From positions 2,170,001 through 2,234,000 of the forward strand of contig OY751490.1 in assembly GCA_963565915.1 (NCBI GenBank): a stretch of DNA of 64,000 bases, written 5' to 3'. Of the stretch, positions 22,490 to 32,160 are shown piece after piece (within the stretch, counting starts at the first letter, position 1; every line of letters starts with the position of its first letter). The notes under the pieces were generated by a model that made no database searches, had not been told where the DNA came from, and saw only the letters and a list, made by a program, of their open reading frames with translations. The DNA comes from Entoloma clypeatum. Its lineage: Eukaryota; Basidiomycota; Agaricomycetes; Agaricales; Entolomataceae. Both the position numbers and the translations under genes were made by a program.

Positions 22490-22990
22490 TCTCAAAGTAT
22501 GGCCATACTCATCTCTGAGTCCCTGCGCCCATTCTTCAAGAACAGTGGGCAACTTCACATCCACTGCGACCTTGGCGCTGAAGATAATGTCTTCACCAAC
22601 AAGGCTATTCTCCACTCTGCCGGGATTGCGCTTGAGGAAGACCCTCTTCACACCAGGTCCATGGCATACGCACGCACAATGGCTACCACCGTCGCTCTAT
22701 CTGAATGGCAATCTGATTTTGCCATGCCTTCCTTCATTGGTCGGCATTTCCTACCACTCTGCCATGGCAACAAGGCGCTGCAACCCACTCACGTTGGGGG
22801 AGGGCCCTGGATGAAATCCTGGGCATGTAACTCACCATCTCTTTTTGCACAACTCACAAGGGCAGTGACATCGCATGCACCCACTGGGGAATTCAGGCAA
22901 TGGACAAACAAACTGGAGCCTTTCGACTGCAAATGTGACAATGTCACTCTTGAAGATGTCTCGCACATCATGCACCATTGTAGGGGTACT
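22490..22990 (+). pseudogene. LINE (Tad1/L1-like) ORF2 C-terminal fragment
   Basis: Open frame within 22430-23044. The end block SLFAQLTRAVTSHAPTGEFR followed by the cluster C-x-C-x8-9-H-x2-H-H-C (CKCDNVTLEDVSHIMHHC) is the standard C-terminus of Agaricomycete Tad1-type LINE polyproteins. Upstream, LHIHCDLGAEDNVFTNKAIL and ALEEDPLHTRSMAYART fit the variable RNase H-adjacent region. The reverse transcriptase and endonuclease domains are absent, consistent with usual LINE truncation, though here both sides are cut. Confidence 0.6.
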
Positions 22991-23044
22991 TTCATTGCTT
23001 TCCTGGCTAAAAACCCCTTAGTCTTCTCTTTTCCACCTACATAG

Positions 23045-23861
23045 GTAGTTTACTGACTTTCATTCTCTCTCTTTCTCATCCATGATGGGCATTTACTTAT
23101 CACTTTACCTCTCATCCATACCTCTATATATCTTCATATGGACTGTGTCATGGAGTCTCATATCAAATCTAATCAAATCTAATCACTATTATTGATTCAA
23201 AATAAACTACAACACAAAGCGAGATAATCAGTCCAGAATAATCATTGCAGGAAATTTTTCAGCCAGTTCATGATTTAATAAAGCCCTGTCAAAATCAAAG
23301 TTATCAAATGTCATGACAGCATGAGTTGAGTTACATACATGCCAGCCTCATGCCATGCTTTTTGATTGATAACAAATTTTTGTAATGATATTGTCCTTTG
23401 CATCCTGCAATAGCCTCACAGTATTGCTGAGTAATTGATATGCAGTGCAATAATGAGCACCTTGAAATTCAATCTTGCGCTCCCAGTCAGTTGTCATTCA
23501 TCAAGACAATTTCTTATCTATAAGATGATCAGTAACCTGAGTTTGGAATAGAATTTGGAAGTACGCAAGTCACAGCCAAGATGGCTCAGCTAGGGGGTCT
23601 GTTCTAAAACCAGACACAACCAACCAAATTGGGCTTCTTGTGGTGAGAACGGATACAGAGGTCTTGAAGTGCAGGGTGTGCCCAGTTTTCTGTTCAATTC
23701 TATAAACATATGTTATCACTGTTCACAAAAGGAATTGGAAGTCATGGTTATACTTCTTCATCTTTTCCATTCTGAAGATAAAAGGCATTGCAAATGAGGT
23801 GGATCACATTCCGTTCAATGTTCTTGTATGCTTGAAGTTGGGTGTGGCTGTCATCCTCCAG
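23045..23861. other. Spacer, no recognisable gene
   Basis: AT-rich sequence without motifs, ending at the MITE below. Confidence 0.45.
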
Positions 23862-24258
23862 TAGTGAATGACAGGGGTATTTGAAGGATAGACGAGGGGT
23901 TTTGAAATGACTCATTGTTGTTTACTGTTTATATTCAACTGAGTATCTGAATCTCTGGGGAAGTACCAAAGGTACTTCAGATTTCAATTTGAAGCTTTTA
24001 GCTTTAGTATTTCTTTTGTTATAGTTGAATCTTTAGCAAAAAATAACCAAAACTCTCAGCCATTGTGAAATCCAAGGGTTTTGATCAAAGGTTTAACTAT
24101 AACAAAAGAAATACCAAAGCTAGAAGCTTCAAATTCAAAGCTGAAGTACCTCTGGTACTTCTCCAGAGATTGAGATACTCAGTTAAATATAAACAGTAAA
24201 CAACAATGAGTCATTTCAAAACCCCTCGTCTACCCTTCAAATACCCCTGTCATTCACT
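23862..24258. mobile_element. MITE with long inverted arms and 9-bp target duplication
   Basis: Left arm AGTGAATGACAGGGGTATTT is mirrored at the right end (AAATACCCCTGTCATTCACT), and the arms stay nearly complementary for about 170 bp around a short loop near 24036-24085. ATCCTCCAG flanks both sides (23853-23861 and 24259-24267). A 9-bp duplication is typical of Mutator-like (MULE) transposons, so this is probably a MULE-derived MITE mobilised by a transposase elsewhere. No coding capacity. Confidence 0.8.
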
Positions 24259-24302
24259 ATCCTCCAGAAAATTGGCATAATGTTGCTTAACAATTTCTCT
24301 TG

Positions 24303-24686
24303 CTACCATGCCATGTTGAACCTTCCTTGGATCCTGGCTATATTCTGGTTGCAATACATCAGAACTACATCAAGAGCAACAAATGGGATAAAGAACAGGC
24401 CCTCTTCAAGAACATTGCCATTATCTTGATGTCCATTAATGCATTCCTTGAGGATGTTTGCAGCTTCGTGCAAGTCATTCTGGCGCTCTGGAAATGGGGT
24501 GATTGTAGTGAGATGAAGTTGGTAAACATATTTTGCCTGTGTGAGCACAATCTTCCAGCCTGCAGGATTGTACACAAGAGTCTCAGGAGTCAACTGTTTT
24601 GGTCCTCTCAAGCCATGGAAGGCACATTTAGGTTCGATGATCTCATGATTGTTACAGACACTATGGTATGAGGACAACATCATCAC
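24303..24686 (-). pseudogene. DUF6532-type hypothetical protein fragment
   Basis: 127-codon minus-strand frame with LVYNPAGWKIVLTQAKYVYQ, ITPFPERQNDLHEAANILKE and NGHQDNGNVLEEG. The pattern of a W-K-x-L-x-x-A segment, then PFP-R--DL, then an A---L-E block recalls the N-terminal part of the DUF6532 proteins common in Agaricomycetes. After VLEEG the expected sequence stops and the frame drifts. No start-proximal or C-terminal domain is present. Family named from memory. Confidence 0.35.
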
Positions 24687-24999
24687 TTTTACTTATTGGC
24701 CTGACTTGGTGCTCTCTTACAATACATTATGTCACAGTCTCTATTTCCATTCCCTTAGCTACCAATCTGACTCATTCTGCAGTAGCTTTACTCAGCTCCA
24801 CAGTATGTATGACTCATAGTACATAGCCTTCCACAGTCACCTTACTCATGTGCACTGCCTTCCGCAGTACTGACTCATCCACTATCACCTATAGTCAGTA
24901 CCTATATAAACCTCTTGTACTGTAGATAGATTCCTTAGATTTAGCAATAACATTGCTCTTCGTCTTTCCACTTCCTGCATACTCTGCCCGAACCTTGGA
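24687..24999 (+). other. Possible LTR or promoter fragment
   Basis: Contains repeated GACTCAT words and CCTATATAAACCTCTTGTAC at about 24900, like the TATA region of an LTR. It joins Copia-1 integrase at 25000 without any gag or LTR, so the junction is a deletion or rearrangement point. Confidence 0.35.
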
Positions 25000-27720
25000 A
25001 TGGTTAACGGTAGAGCAGAACAGATAAATCGAACCCTGTGGGAGAAATCTCAGGCCTTGTGCTTCGACACATGCTTACCCCCTATGTGGTGGGAATTCTG
25101 TTTGGAACATGCAGCTTTTCTCTACAACAGAACCCCCATGCAGCGTCTCGAATGGAATACCCCTTACTTCAGGGTGACCAATGAGATCCCCGATATGTCA
25201 AGCATCAGAGTCTTCGGATGTCAGGCATATGTGTATATCCCAAAGGAAAAACGTAGAAATTCCCTGGAGTCTAGATCTTGATTGATGATTTATCTCGGAT
25301 CAAAGCCAGGGGTCAAAGGATACCGTTTCATGGATCCTGAGACTAATACAATTTTCATGGGTGGAAAAGCTATCTTTGATGAAAGCAAGTACCCTAGATG
25401 CCACATCGACCCTTTGCCAGAAAACCATCCAGAAATGGAAAACCCAGAACCGGCTGATGAGTTTGAGGACCTCATCCCCGGAAACGATGACAATGACAGT
25501 CATTACGAAACACCTCTCAACCCTGTTTCTACTGGACAGGATCACCCTGAATCAGACAATGATTTGCCGCATAGCGAGCCCGATGACGAGCCATGAGTAC
25601 CCACTCCAGAACCCGAACAAGTACCAGATCGACCGATCAGGGAACGACAAGTTCGGAGAATGCCAGGTAGCATCTACGGGAAAGACACCCCTGCTTCTGA
25701 TCTCGAAAAAATGGATCGAAGACGTAGATTAGGCGGTCAATTGGCATGGATGAATGATCTCCTAATGGAGGCAATCTCTATCCAAGTAGGCATCATCGAA
25801 ATGTCACACAAAGACATATACTCTCTTTCAAACAAAGAAGATTGGTATGCGGCAGAACAAAAAGAGCTAGACATGCTCAAAAGCCGCAGGGTGATCACGG
25901 AGTTAGTACCCCTACCTACAAGGAGGAAAGCACTAAGGAACAAATGGGTTTACAACAAAAAATCTGACGGGCATTTGAAAGCGCGCCTTGTTGCAAAAGG
26001 TTTCTCACAGGTAGAAGGGATCGACTTTGATCAGATCTTCTCACCAGTAGTGAGATACGAGACCGTCCAGTTGATTCTGGCATTGACAGCCCTTGAAGGG
26101 TGGTTCATGACATTCTTGGACGTCTCATCAGCCTTCCTCTATGGAACACTCCGTGAGGTAATCTACATGCAACAGCCTGAGGGCTACATAGTAAAAGGGA
26201 AAGAACACTTCGTGTACTGACTATACAAAGCCCTATACGGACTCAAACAGGCCGCATTAGCCTGGTGGAGGGAGCTCGATTCCTCCATGAAAAAGCTCGG
26301 TTTTGTCCGGCTTCACTCCGATGCAGGAGTTTTTATTCACACAAGTACCAAAGGGGAAATTGTGATCACCGTCATTTATGTCGATGACTCTGCTTTTCTC
26401 GGCACAAACCGAGAATACACGCTAGAGAAAAAGAAGGCCTTCATGACAACATGGGAATGTAGGGACCTAGGCCACCTAGTGTCTAATGGGGAACCGAAAG
26501 AATTTCTCTCGATCCAAATAAGGCAACATGGGAAGAGGATCTTCATTGATCAAGTACCTTACCTTGAGAAAATTCTCACGCGAATGGGGATGAGCAAATC
26601 CAACGCCACCCACACCCCACTCCCGACAGGCTACAAACCCATGAAGTCCGAAGATGAACCCAATGCGGAACTCAGATCCAAGTACCAATCCGTCATCGGA
26701 TCACTACTGTACTTAATGATCGGGACAAGACCCGACATCTGTTTCTCCATAATCAAAATGTCCCAATTCTCTGCAAACCCTACCAAATGCCATTTAGAAG
26801 TGGCTAGGGATATTTGCAGGTATTTGAAGGCAATGAAAGATTACGCGATCATGTACGATGGTGATTCTGGGAAAGGAATCTACGCCTTCACAGACTCTGA
26901 TTGGGCGTCAGACGAAAACACCAGGAAATCCACCACTGGTTACTTCATATCACTGGCATCTGGAGCAGTAACATGGGTTTCATCAGCGCAGAAAACCATT
27001 GCCCTCTCTTCCACGGAAGCAGAATACATGGCGCTATCAGATTGCAGTCGCGCAGTGACATGGCTTAGAAGCATGCTTGCCGAACTTGAGATGCAGATCG
27101 GATCAGTCCCGATCTATGGAGATAACAATGGCTCCGTCTTTATCGCATCCAACCCTGTAACTGAAAAGCGGTCCAAGCACATCGACGTGCGATTCCACTT
27201 CGTCAGAGAAAAAGTATCTGAAGGAATTATTACGGTCGAATTCATCGAAGGAGTGAATAACCCTGCAGACCTTTTAACTAAGAATCTGGGGAAGATCCTC
27301 TTCAACAAGTTTATCCCATACTTTGGATTACTTAAAAACTAGACGAAGAGAGAGTACCTATATGGGAAAAAGTAAGATGTATTTAGAAGTATGTACTAAA
27401 TATGGGGGGGTGTTGAAACTTTTCCATCACGTAGATTAGATTAGATTAGATTACATCACGTGACCTTTACACATCTTTGATTACATACTTGTTTGGTTGG
27501 TACAAACAGTAGTACAGTATATAAGACCAGGAAACTGTCAATATCAACAAGTTGTCTCTTGACTCTTAACCAGCTCCATCGCTCTTACCAGCCTCAACCG
27601 CTCTCACCAGCCTCACCCTTTCCAACCCAAGTAAGTGACTAGAACGGTTAAGTAGAGTACTTCCACTGTAGCTGTGTTGCTCAGTACATCTGCGGCTAGC
27701 GCCCAGGTGGAACTTCAACA
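25000..27720 (+). pseudogene. pol: Copia-1 retrotransposon, 5'-truncated pol plus 3' LTR
   Basis: Same family as Copia-2, which aligns colinearly. It starts inside integrase (NGRAEQINRTLWEKSQAL). It continues through the integrase tail, reverse transcriptase (LARLVAKGFSQVEGIDFDQI-like block, catalytic YVDDSAFLG) and RNase H (DSDWASDENTRKSTTGYF, STEAEYMALSD) to FIPYFGLLKN. In-frame TGA at 25279-25281, 25594-25596 and 26218-26220 disable it. At the last two Copia-2 has CGA, and at the first it has CAA, so the ancestor was probably CGA there too. A polypurine tract ends at 27410. LTR 5', gag, protease and early integrase are missing. Confidence 0.9.
27411..27720 (+). repeat. 3' LTR of Copia-1
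   Basis: 310 bp, TGTTGAAAC...GTTGAAGTT-type ends (TGTTG...CAACA). It is preceded by the purine tract ATATGGGGGGG. Near its start are four direct GATTA words and CACGTGA. A TATA box TATATAAG is at 27518-27525. Its last base directly touches the inverted-repeat arm at 27721. Confidence 0.9.
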
Positions 27721-27980
27721 ACATGTATTTGGCATGTTTGATGTGCGCGTCATCCAACATCGAAACAACGCATCCACCTATTGCTGACCTTGCAATGAGG
27801 GGCACAGGTGGTGAAAAGGCCAGAATATATTTATAGATTATACATATAACCTGTCTACTTGCGATTGAGGCAGGAGGGAGTGCACATGCGCACCTTTTGT
27901 CAAAAACAACTGGCATGTGCTTATTTAGTAAGTGGGAAAATGGGATGTATGTAGAGTGATTGTGAGCAATGAAATATAAT

Positions 27981-28234
27981 GGTCTTGTGGCTCAGTTGGT
28001 TAAAAGAATCCTTTATACTATAGAAGTTCAGAGTTCAAGTCTTTCTTGTGGCAGAAATTTTGTACTTGCCATTTCGGGACATTGATTTCAGATCCTCGGA
28101 TCGTTCCATGGAAAATACCGGTCTTTGGCTGGTCTTTCAAACTCTAAAGTTTTGAGTGAACCAAGGACTGGCCATGATCCGAAACCTTAAAGACCAAGAC
28201 CGGCAGTCCAGTCTTTCACCAGTTCAGTTCCGTG
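27981..28234 (+). mobile_element. tRNA-derived SINE-like element, 3'-truncated
   Basis: A box TGGCTCAGTTGG at 27988-27999 and B box AGTTCAAGTCT at 28032-28042, 32 bases apart, fit a pol III internal promoter. The family-F body follows (TTCCATGGAAAATACCGG, GACCGGCAGTCCAGTC) until it is replaced by a Gypsy-2 fragment after TTCACCAGTTCAGTTCCG. Mirrored at 60970-61223. Confidence 0.7.
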
Positions 28235-28440
28235 GGTGATCGTCCCTTCTTTGTTCTTTGTTTTATCCACATTGAACATATGAATGGGCTTTAGTAATGG
28301 AATAAGGTCCATCCAGTTTGCTGTGGCAAACTTCTGATCCAAGAAGGTTCCTCCTGCTCCTGAATCTATCAGGGCATTTATCTTTAGTCTCGTCAATGCT
28401 TTCTCCTTCTCTGTTACATACCATTCTGGCTCCAACAACC
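28235..28440 (-). pseudogene. pol: Gypsy-2 protease fragment
   Basis: Minus strand encodes KINALIDSGAGGTFLDQKFA, then LLKPIHMFNVDKTKNKEGT, the aspartic protease region of Gypsy-2 (compare 34470-34625). DSG catalytic triad present; D in FNVDGTKN has become FNVDKTKN. Cut on both sides. Mirrored at 60764-60969. Confidence 0.8.
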
Positions 28441-28500
28441 TCCGATCATCTCCAATCAATTCCGATCAATTCCGATCAATTCCGATCAATTCCGCTCCAA
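28441..28500. repeat. 10-bp tandem repeat, TCCGATCAAT
   Basis: Four or so head-to-tail copies of TTCCGATCAA, flanked by one-off variants. It joins the Gypsy-2 protease fragment to the LTR fragment that follows. Mirrored at 60704-60763. Confidence 0.8.
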
Positions 28501-28504
28501 TGAT

Positions 28505-28640
28505 CTCCCATCAATTCCGATATTCCGGACATCCTTACCTCCGCATCTCTGCATGTTGCCATCGTGCATTTCATATTCATAACTCCATGCCTTTATGCAT
28601 TTCATATTCATATTCCCATTTACTTCTTGGCTATGGGCAT
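28505..28640 (+). repeat. Fragment of Gypsy-3-type LTR
   Basis: GGACATCCTTACCTCCGCAT, TGTTGCCATCGTGCATTTC and the twin CATTTCATATTCATA words match 49050-49145 of the Gypsy-3 LTR, with scattered transitions. Mirrored at 60564-60699. Confidence 0.75.
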
Positions 28641-28815
28641 ATGTGTCAGAAGCTTTTTTGAAGGTTGCAACCAGGGTCTTTCCTCCTTTGTGTGCATCAG
28701 CGCGATGTCCTGTCTGATGGCAGATGAAGCACAACCCTTTTTTGAAATGATCGTCTTTTTCTTCAGCAGTTAGCCAGTCAATGTCCATGGCATTTGGATC
28801 TGGGGCGAAGTGCGC
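28641..28815 (-). pseudogene. gag: Gypsy-2 gag fragment with zinc knuckle
   Basis: Minus strand encodes DPNAMDIDWLTAEEKDDHFK, CFICHQTGHRADAH and KASDTYAHSQ. It is interrupted on one side by repeat C, exactly at the gag site broken at 12679, and on the other by the Gypsy-3-type LTR fragment. Mirrored at 60389-60563. Confidence 0.8.
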
Positions 28816-29292
28816 TGATAGGGCCGTGATGCGTCTAGGCCTAAATCTTCGCATTTTGCATCATTTCACACTATCTCTAAGGGATATAGAGAGTCCTAGA
28901 TGAGCTCCGATTCTGAGGACTTAGTGGCGACGTTAGAGAGAGATTTTAAAACATTTAGAGACCATGGCAATGTAGGACATAGCACTGGTCACCACTATGG
29001 GCTTAGCTATGATACTCAAGAGCTATGGGATCGCCTCACGAGATAGATAAGACTATCAAGTACCTCTCGAAATGAAGCGTGAAACAAGAAGATTGGTTAT
29101 ATTGGATTGATCGCTGACACTAGCACTGTCTACTATACATTGAGGGCTTGACTGGAGACATTCTCACAAGAGGCTTGGCAAATGTGCGCCTCACTTCACG
29201 TTCAAATGGTCCACATGGGGAATAGCCAATGACATCAGATCGAACAGACCAAGATCGGGTTTGATACACCACAATCAATGTGCATTACATGG
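28816..29292 (-). repeat. Repeat C (putative long LTR), 3' part
   Basis: Reverse complement of the last 480 bp of 12680-14441, from TGATAGGGCCGTGATG to CATTACATGGC. Mirrored at 59912-60388. Confidence 0.8.
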
Positions 29293-29317
29293 CTTGTTGA
29301 TAATACCCCGGTGTTGT

Positions 29318-29760
29318 GTGTTACGGCAATAGCCTACAATTAGTCCAAGGATCAAATCATGTGGGTTCATATTGTTTCCACACACAAGTCCCTCAGTAGG
29401 TCAACTTGGTCAAAGTCAGCAAGTTCCTCAAAAGGACAACTCGGTTCGGTTCTAGCAGAGCTAAGTCCTCGCAAGGCACTTAGTTTGAGAGTGTTCGAAG
29501 AAGTAGACAGATAAGCGTTAATTACCTAGGTCAAGCTGAGGACCTCCATTCTAAGTTACAAGTCTTTATATATGTAATGCTATGACTATAAATAAGTAGT
29601 GCTACGCAGGAGCTAAATAGACCATTAGTTAGTTGGATGTTTCAAGGGGTTTGACATAAGAGTCAGAGATAAGGCCTTGAGGCCGTGAGTCATAGATAAC
29701 AAGTGAAAAAGTATCCAAATAGAGTCGAGTCCAAGTCAGAATGAGTCATATTGCTAATAG
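29318..29760 (-). repeat. Gypsy-2-type LTR, diverged copy
   Basis: Minus strand follows the 33 kb LTR from ATGACTCATTCTGACTTGG through CACGGCCTCAAGGCC, GACCTAGGTAATTAACGC, GTGCCTTGCGAGGACTTAGC and ends GCCGTAACA. About 80-85 percent identical by eye. The LTR start cannot be fixed. Mirrored at 59444-59886. Confidence 0.7.
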
Positions 29761-29924
29761 AGGGGGCACATGTCCCAGGGTCGTCGGAGTTTAGATGAAA
29801 CAGGGTTTGATAAGGATTGGAGGTGAGAGTGCATTGGAGAAGGGTGGAAAAAGTGTAACATTGTGCATATGTCAGATGTTGGCCCATATAATTACACTGT
29901 AAGTATGGTTTGGTTTGACAACAC

Positions 29925-30020
29925 CTGACACATAAACAACACCTGGGTGTCGACATCTGAGCTATAATACTTAATTACACTGTAAGACATCCAAGTGTTG
30001 TTCATGTGTCAGGTGTTCAA
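29925..30020. repeat. MITE fragment of the 14449 family
   Basis: CCTGACACATAAACAACACC, TGGGTGTCGACATCTGAGCT and, inverted, CATGTGTCAGGTGTT. Mirrored at 59184-59279. Confidence 0.6.
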
Positions 30021-30074
30021 TTTTTCACATAAAGCAATTTGGACTTAGTAAATTTTTATACTTGCCCAACATCC

Positions 30075-30560
30075 AAGACACATGAAATTTCCACACAAAT
30101 CAATTTAATACACACCACAATATTTGTTACTATTAATAAATACAACTCCATCGAATTCCCACAAAAATTGTGAGAAGAATAATATAATACACACCAGATT
30201 GTTTGGTATTGTTGACAAATCCAGGGCCATCAAACTTGCCTTACAATTCCGAGCAGAATGATACTATACATGTGTGACAACGGCAGAATGTTTGGATTTG
30301 TTTACAAATTCCAGGGCCATCAAACTTGTGTTACAATTGCGAGCAGAATGATACTATACATGTGTGACAACAGCAGAATGTTTGGATTTGTTTACAAATT
30401 CCAGGGCCATCAAAACAACACTAAAATTGCAAGCAGAATGATACTATACAAGACAATAATAATCCCAGCCCAACCAATTAACACCAAACACTAACACCAA
30501 ACACTAACCTTGGAATATTTGTTTTTGTTTATAAATTCCAAGGGCATTAGATTCGCATTA
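30075..30560. repeat. Minisatellite, 90-bp unit
   Basis: GAGCAGAATGATACTATACA begins units at 30251, 30341 and (AAGCAGAATG) 30431, exactly 90 bases apart. Flanking units at about 30165 and 30525 are diverged. Each unit contains CCAGGGCCATCAAA. Mirrored at 58644-59129. Confidence 0.8.
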
Positions 30561-30590
30561 TAATTTCAAGCAGAACAGTACTAGACTTGA

Positions 30591-31088
30591 GTGAAACAAG
30601 TGACACCTGAGCCAACATCCGAAACACCTGGGCCAACACCTGGAACACCTGGGTGTCAACACTTGGAATCATACAAGCATTCTGACATAATGTCAAGCCG
30701 GAGGTGCTCATTTTCCGTCCTTGTTCTCAGCATGTTCATCGGAGCTGCGAGCACATTCACCGAGTGTCAACGCCAGATCGATGTTGAACTCGACGATCCA
30801 CAACTCGATGAACCAGAACAGCAGGCCTGCCGTCGTGTTGTGCACCGTTCCCTCGGGAATGGCGTAGGTTTTTTTGGTGTGGAGAAAGAGGATCTTGATG
30901 GCTGGTTTGAAGTTGATGGACGGCCCTTGATCGACCCGGTATACACTGGACTGAGTGCCCCACATCCACCTGGACCTCCTCCTCTGGCTCCAGTCCTGAG
31001 GCTTGCATATGTAGTCGTCAACGGCATTCAAGTCTCCGCTTTCAGGTATGGGGTAGCAAGTGGACAAGGGGTGATCATCCAGCGATGA
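30591..31088 (+). CDS. Hypothetical ORF, coding strand uncertain
   Basis: 165-codon plus-strand frame. An inner ATG (30690) starts MSSRRCSFSVLVLSMFIGAA, which looks like a secretion signal, followed by an acidic region and a Pro-rich stretch. The opposite strand is also open for 132 codons (30708-31106) and contains FWFIELWIVEFNIDLALTLG, a plausible hydrophobic segment. I recognise neither. The first 30 codons of the plus frame lie in a MITE-type repeat (CACCTGGGCCAACACC), so the inner ATG is likelier if the plus strand is coding. An identical copy lies at 58116-58613, minus strand. Confidence 0.35.
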   Translation: MKQVTPEPTSETPGPTPGTPGCQHLESYKHSDIMSSRRCSFSVLVLSMFIGAASTFTECQRQIDVELDDPQLDEPEQQACRRVVHRSLGNGVGFFGVEKEDLDGWFEVDGRPLIDPVYTGLSAPHPPGPPPLAPVLRLAYVVVNGIQVSAFRYGVASGQGVIIQR

Positions 31089-31106
31089 AATCCTCCAGTT
31101 GGGCAA

Positions 31107-32160
31107 GCCACAAGACCATTATATTTCATTGCTCACAATCACTCTACATACATCCCATTTTCCCACTTACTAAATAAGCACATGCCAGTTGTTTTTGACA
31201 AAAGGTGCGCATGTGCACTCCCTCCTGCCTCAATCGCAAGTAGACAGGTTATATGTATAATCTATAAATATATTCTGGCCTTTTCATCACCTGTGCCCCT
31301 CATTGCAAGGTCAGCAATAGGTGGATGCGTTGTTTCGATGTTGGATGATGCGCACATCAAACATGCCAAATACATGTAAACAAATGTCCAAAAAACATCG
31401 CACATCTGGTTATTATGTCTACACAGGAACAAGTAAAGTCTTCTACTATATTGATTAGGTAGGATGGCATTCTATATCATCAAATATGTACTTATTTCAT
31501 CAAATTGGACCACGGAATGTGAGTTATAGAGGTGCGATGTTGATAACCAAGCAGTAGTAAACAATGCGCAAAATGCATCGCGCGGGTGCACGTGGCCCCT
31601 TCCTCATGGTCTAACAATAGTTTGAAGTAATAGAACTATGTATTGGGTATGTATTCACCTTCTGAAACACCTTGAATAATTTTTAGAAGTCCAGATAAGA
31701 TAGAAATAACCAAATGTGCAGATTTCAGAAAAAGTGTTATATCTTCTTAATGAATGAACCAAATTTGAAAAATGAAGGTGCTGGGAGGTCCCCTGGATGA
31801 AGAGGATCCAAGGCTGAAATAAAAATTTTGGACAAAATTTCGACTTATTTTACTCATATTGACCTTATAAAGTCCTTTAATTTTATTTGAAGTGTCTCAA
31901 TAGGTTCCCATACAATGGTTCAATGGTATATATATATTACATGTAGTATAAAGTGGTTGTGGAAAGGAGGAAGTAAGAAAATACTTGTTTTTGTGTTTGG
32001 GGAAACTCATGATGCACTGTTTATCATGATTTACAGTGGTTTTGATGTATCATTTTTCAGTACAGACTCTCTACCATACATAGCTCCCGTATTTAACTGT
32101 TTGTATAGCTACTATTAGTTTCTAAGTATCTCTACATAAGTTACAAACTAATTTTAGCAC
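31107..32160 (+). repeat. Dispersed repeat B, full copy
   Basis: Begins GCCACAAGACCATTATATT, a remnant of the tRNA-like head, and ends CACTTATAGTGCC. The part 31867-32160 is mirrored at 42003-42302. The part 31107-31860 is mirrored at 48021-48774, on the far side of Copia-2. Confidence 0.8.

Larger units (their letters stand above)
27721..31105 (+). repeat. Left arm of 3,385-bp inverted repeat
   Basis: Every base x here pairs with base 89204-x in 58099-61483. Boundaries checked: 27720/61484 mismatch, and beyond 31105/58099 the sequences diverge. One mismatch near 31097 is the only one I saw at the inner edge, and the encoded short frames are identical over the whole length. The arm is a mosaic: repeat B (27721-27980), tRNA-like module and SINE body, Gypsy-2 protease fragment, a Gypsy-3-type LTR piece, Gypsy-2 gag piece, repeat C and Gypsy-2-type LTR pieces, MITE, minisatellite, unknown ORF. 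The mosaic existed before duplication. Confidence 0.9.

Noticed and set aside
27981..28056. Genuine tRNA gene
   Set aside because: A and B boxes are good, but acceptor and D stems do not pair and all copies are embedded in repeats; a SINE-like promoter fits better.
28441..28500. CRISPR-like or centromeric array
   Set aside because: Only about four 10-bp units with no spacers; ordinary microsatellite.
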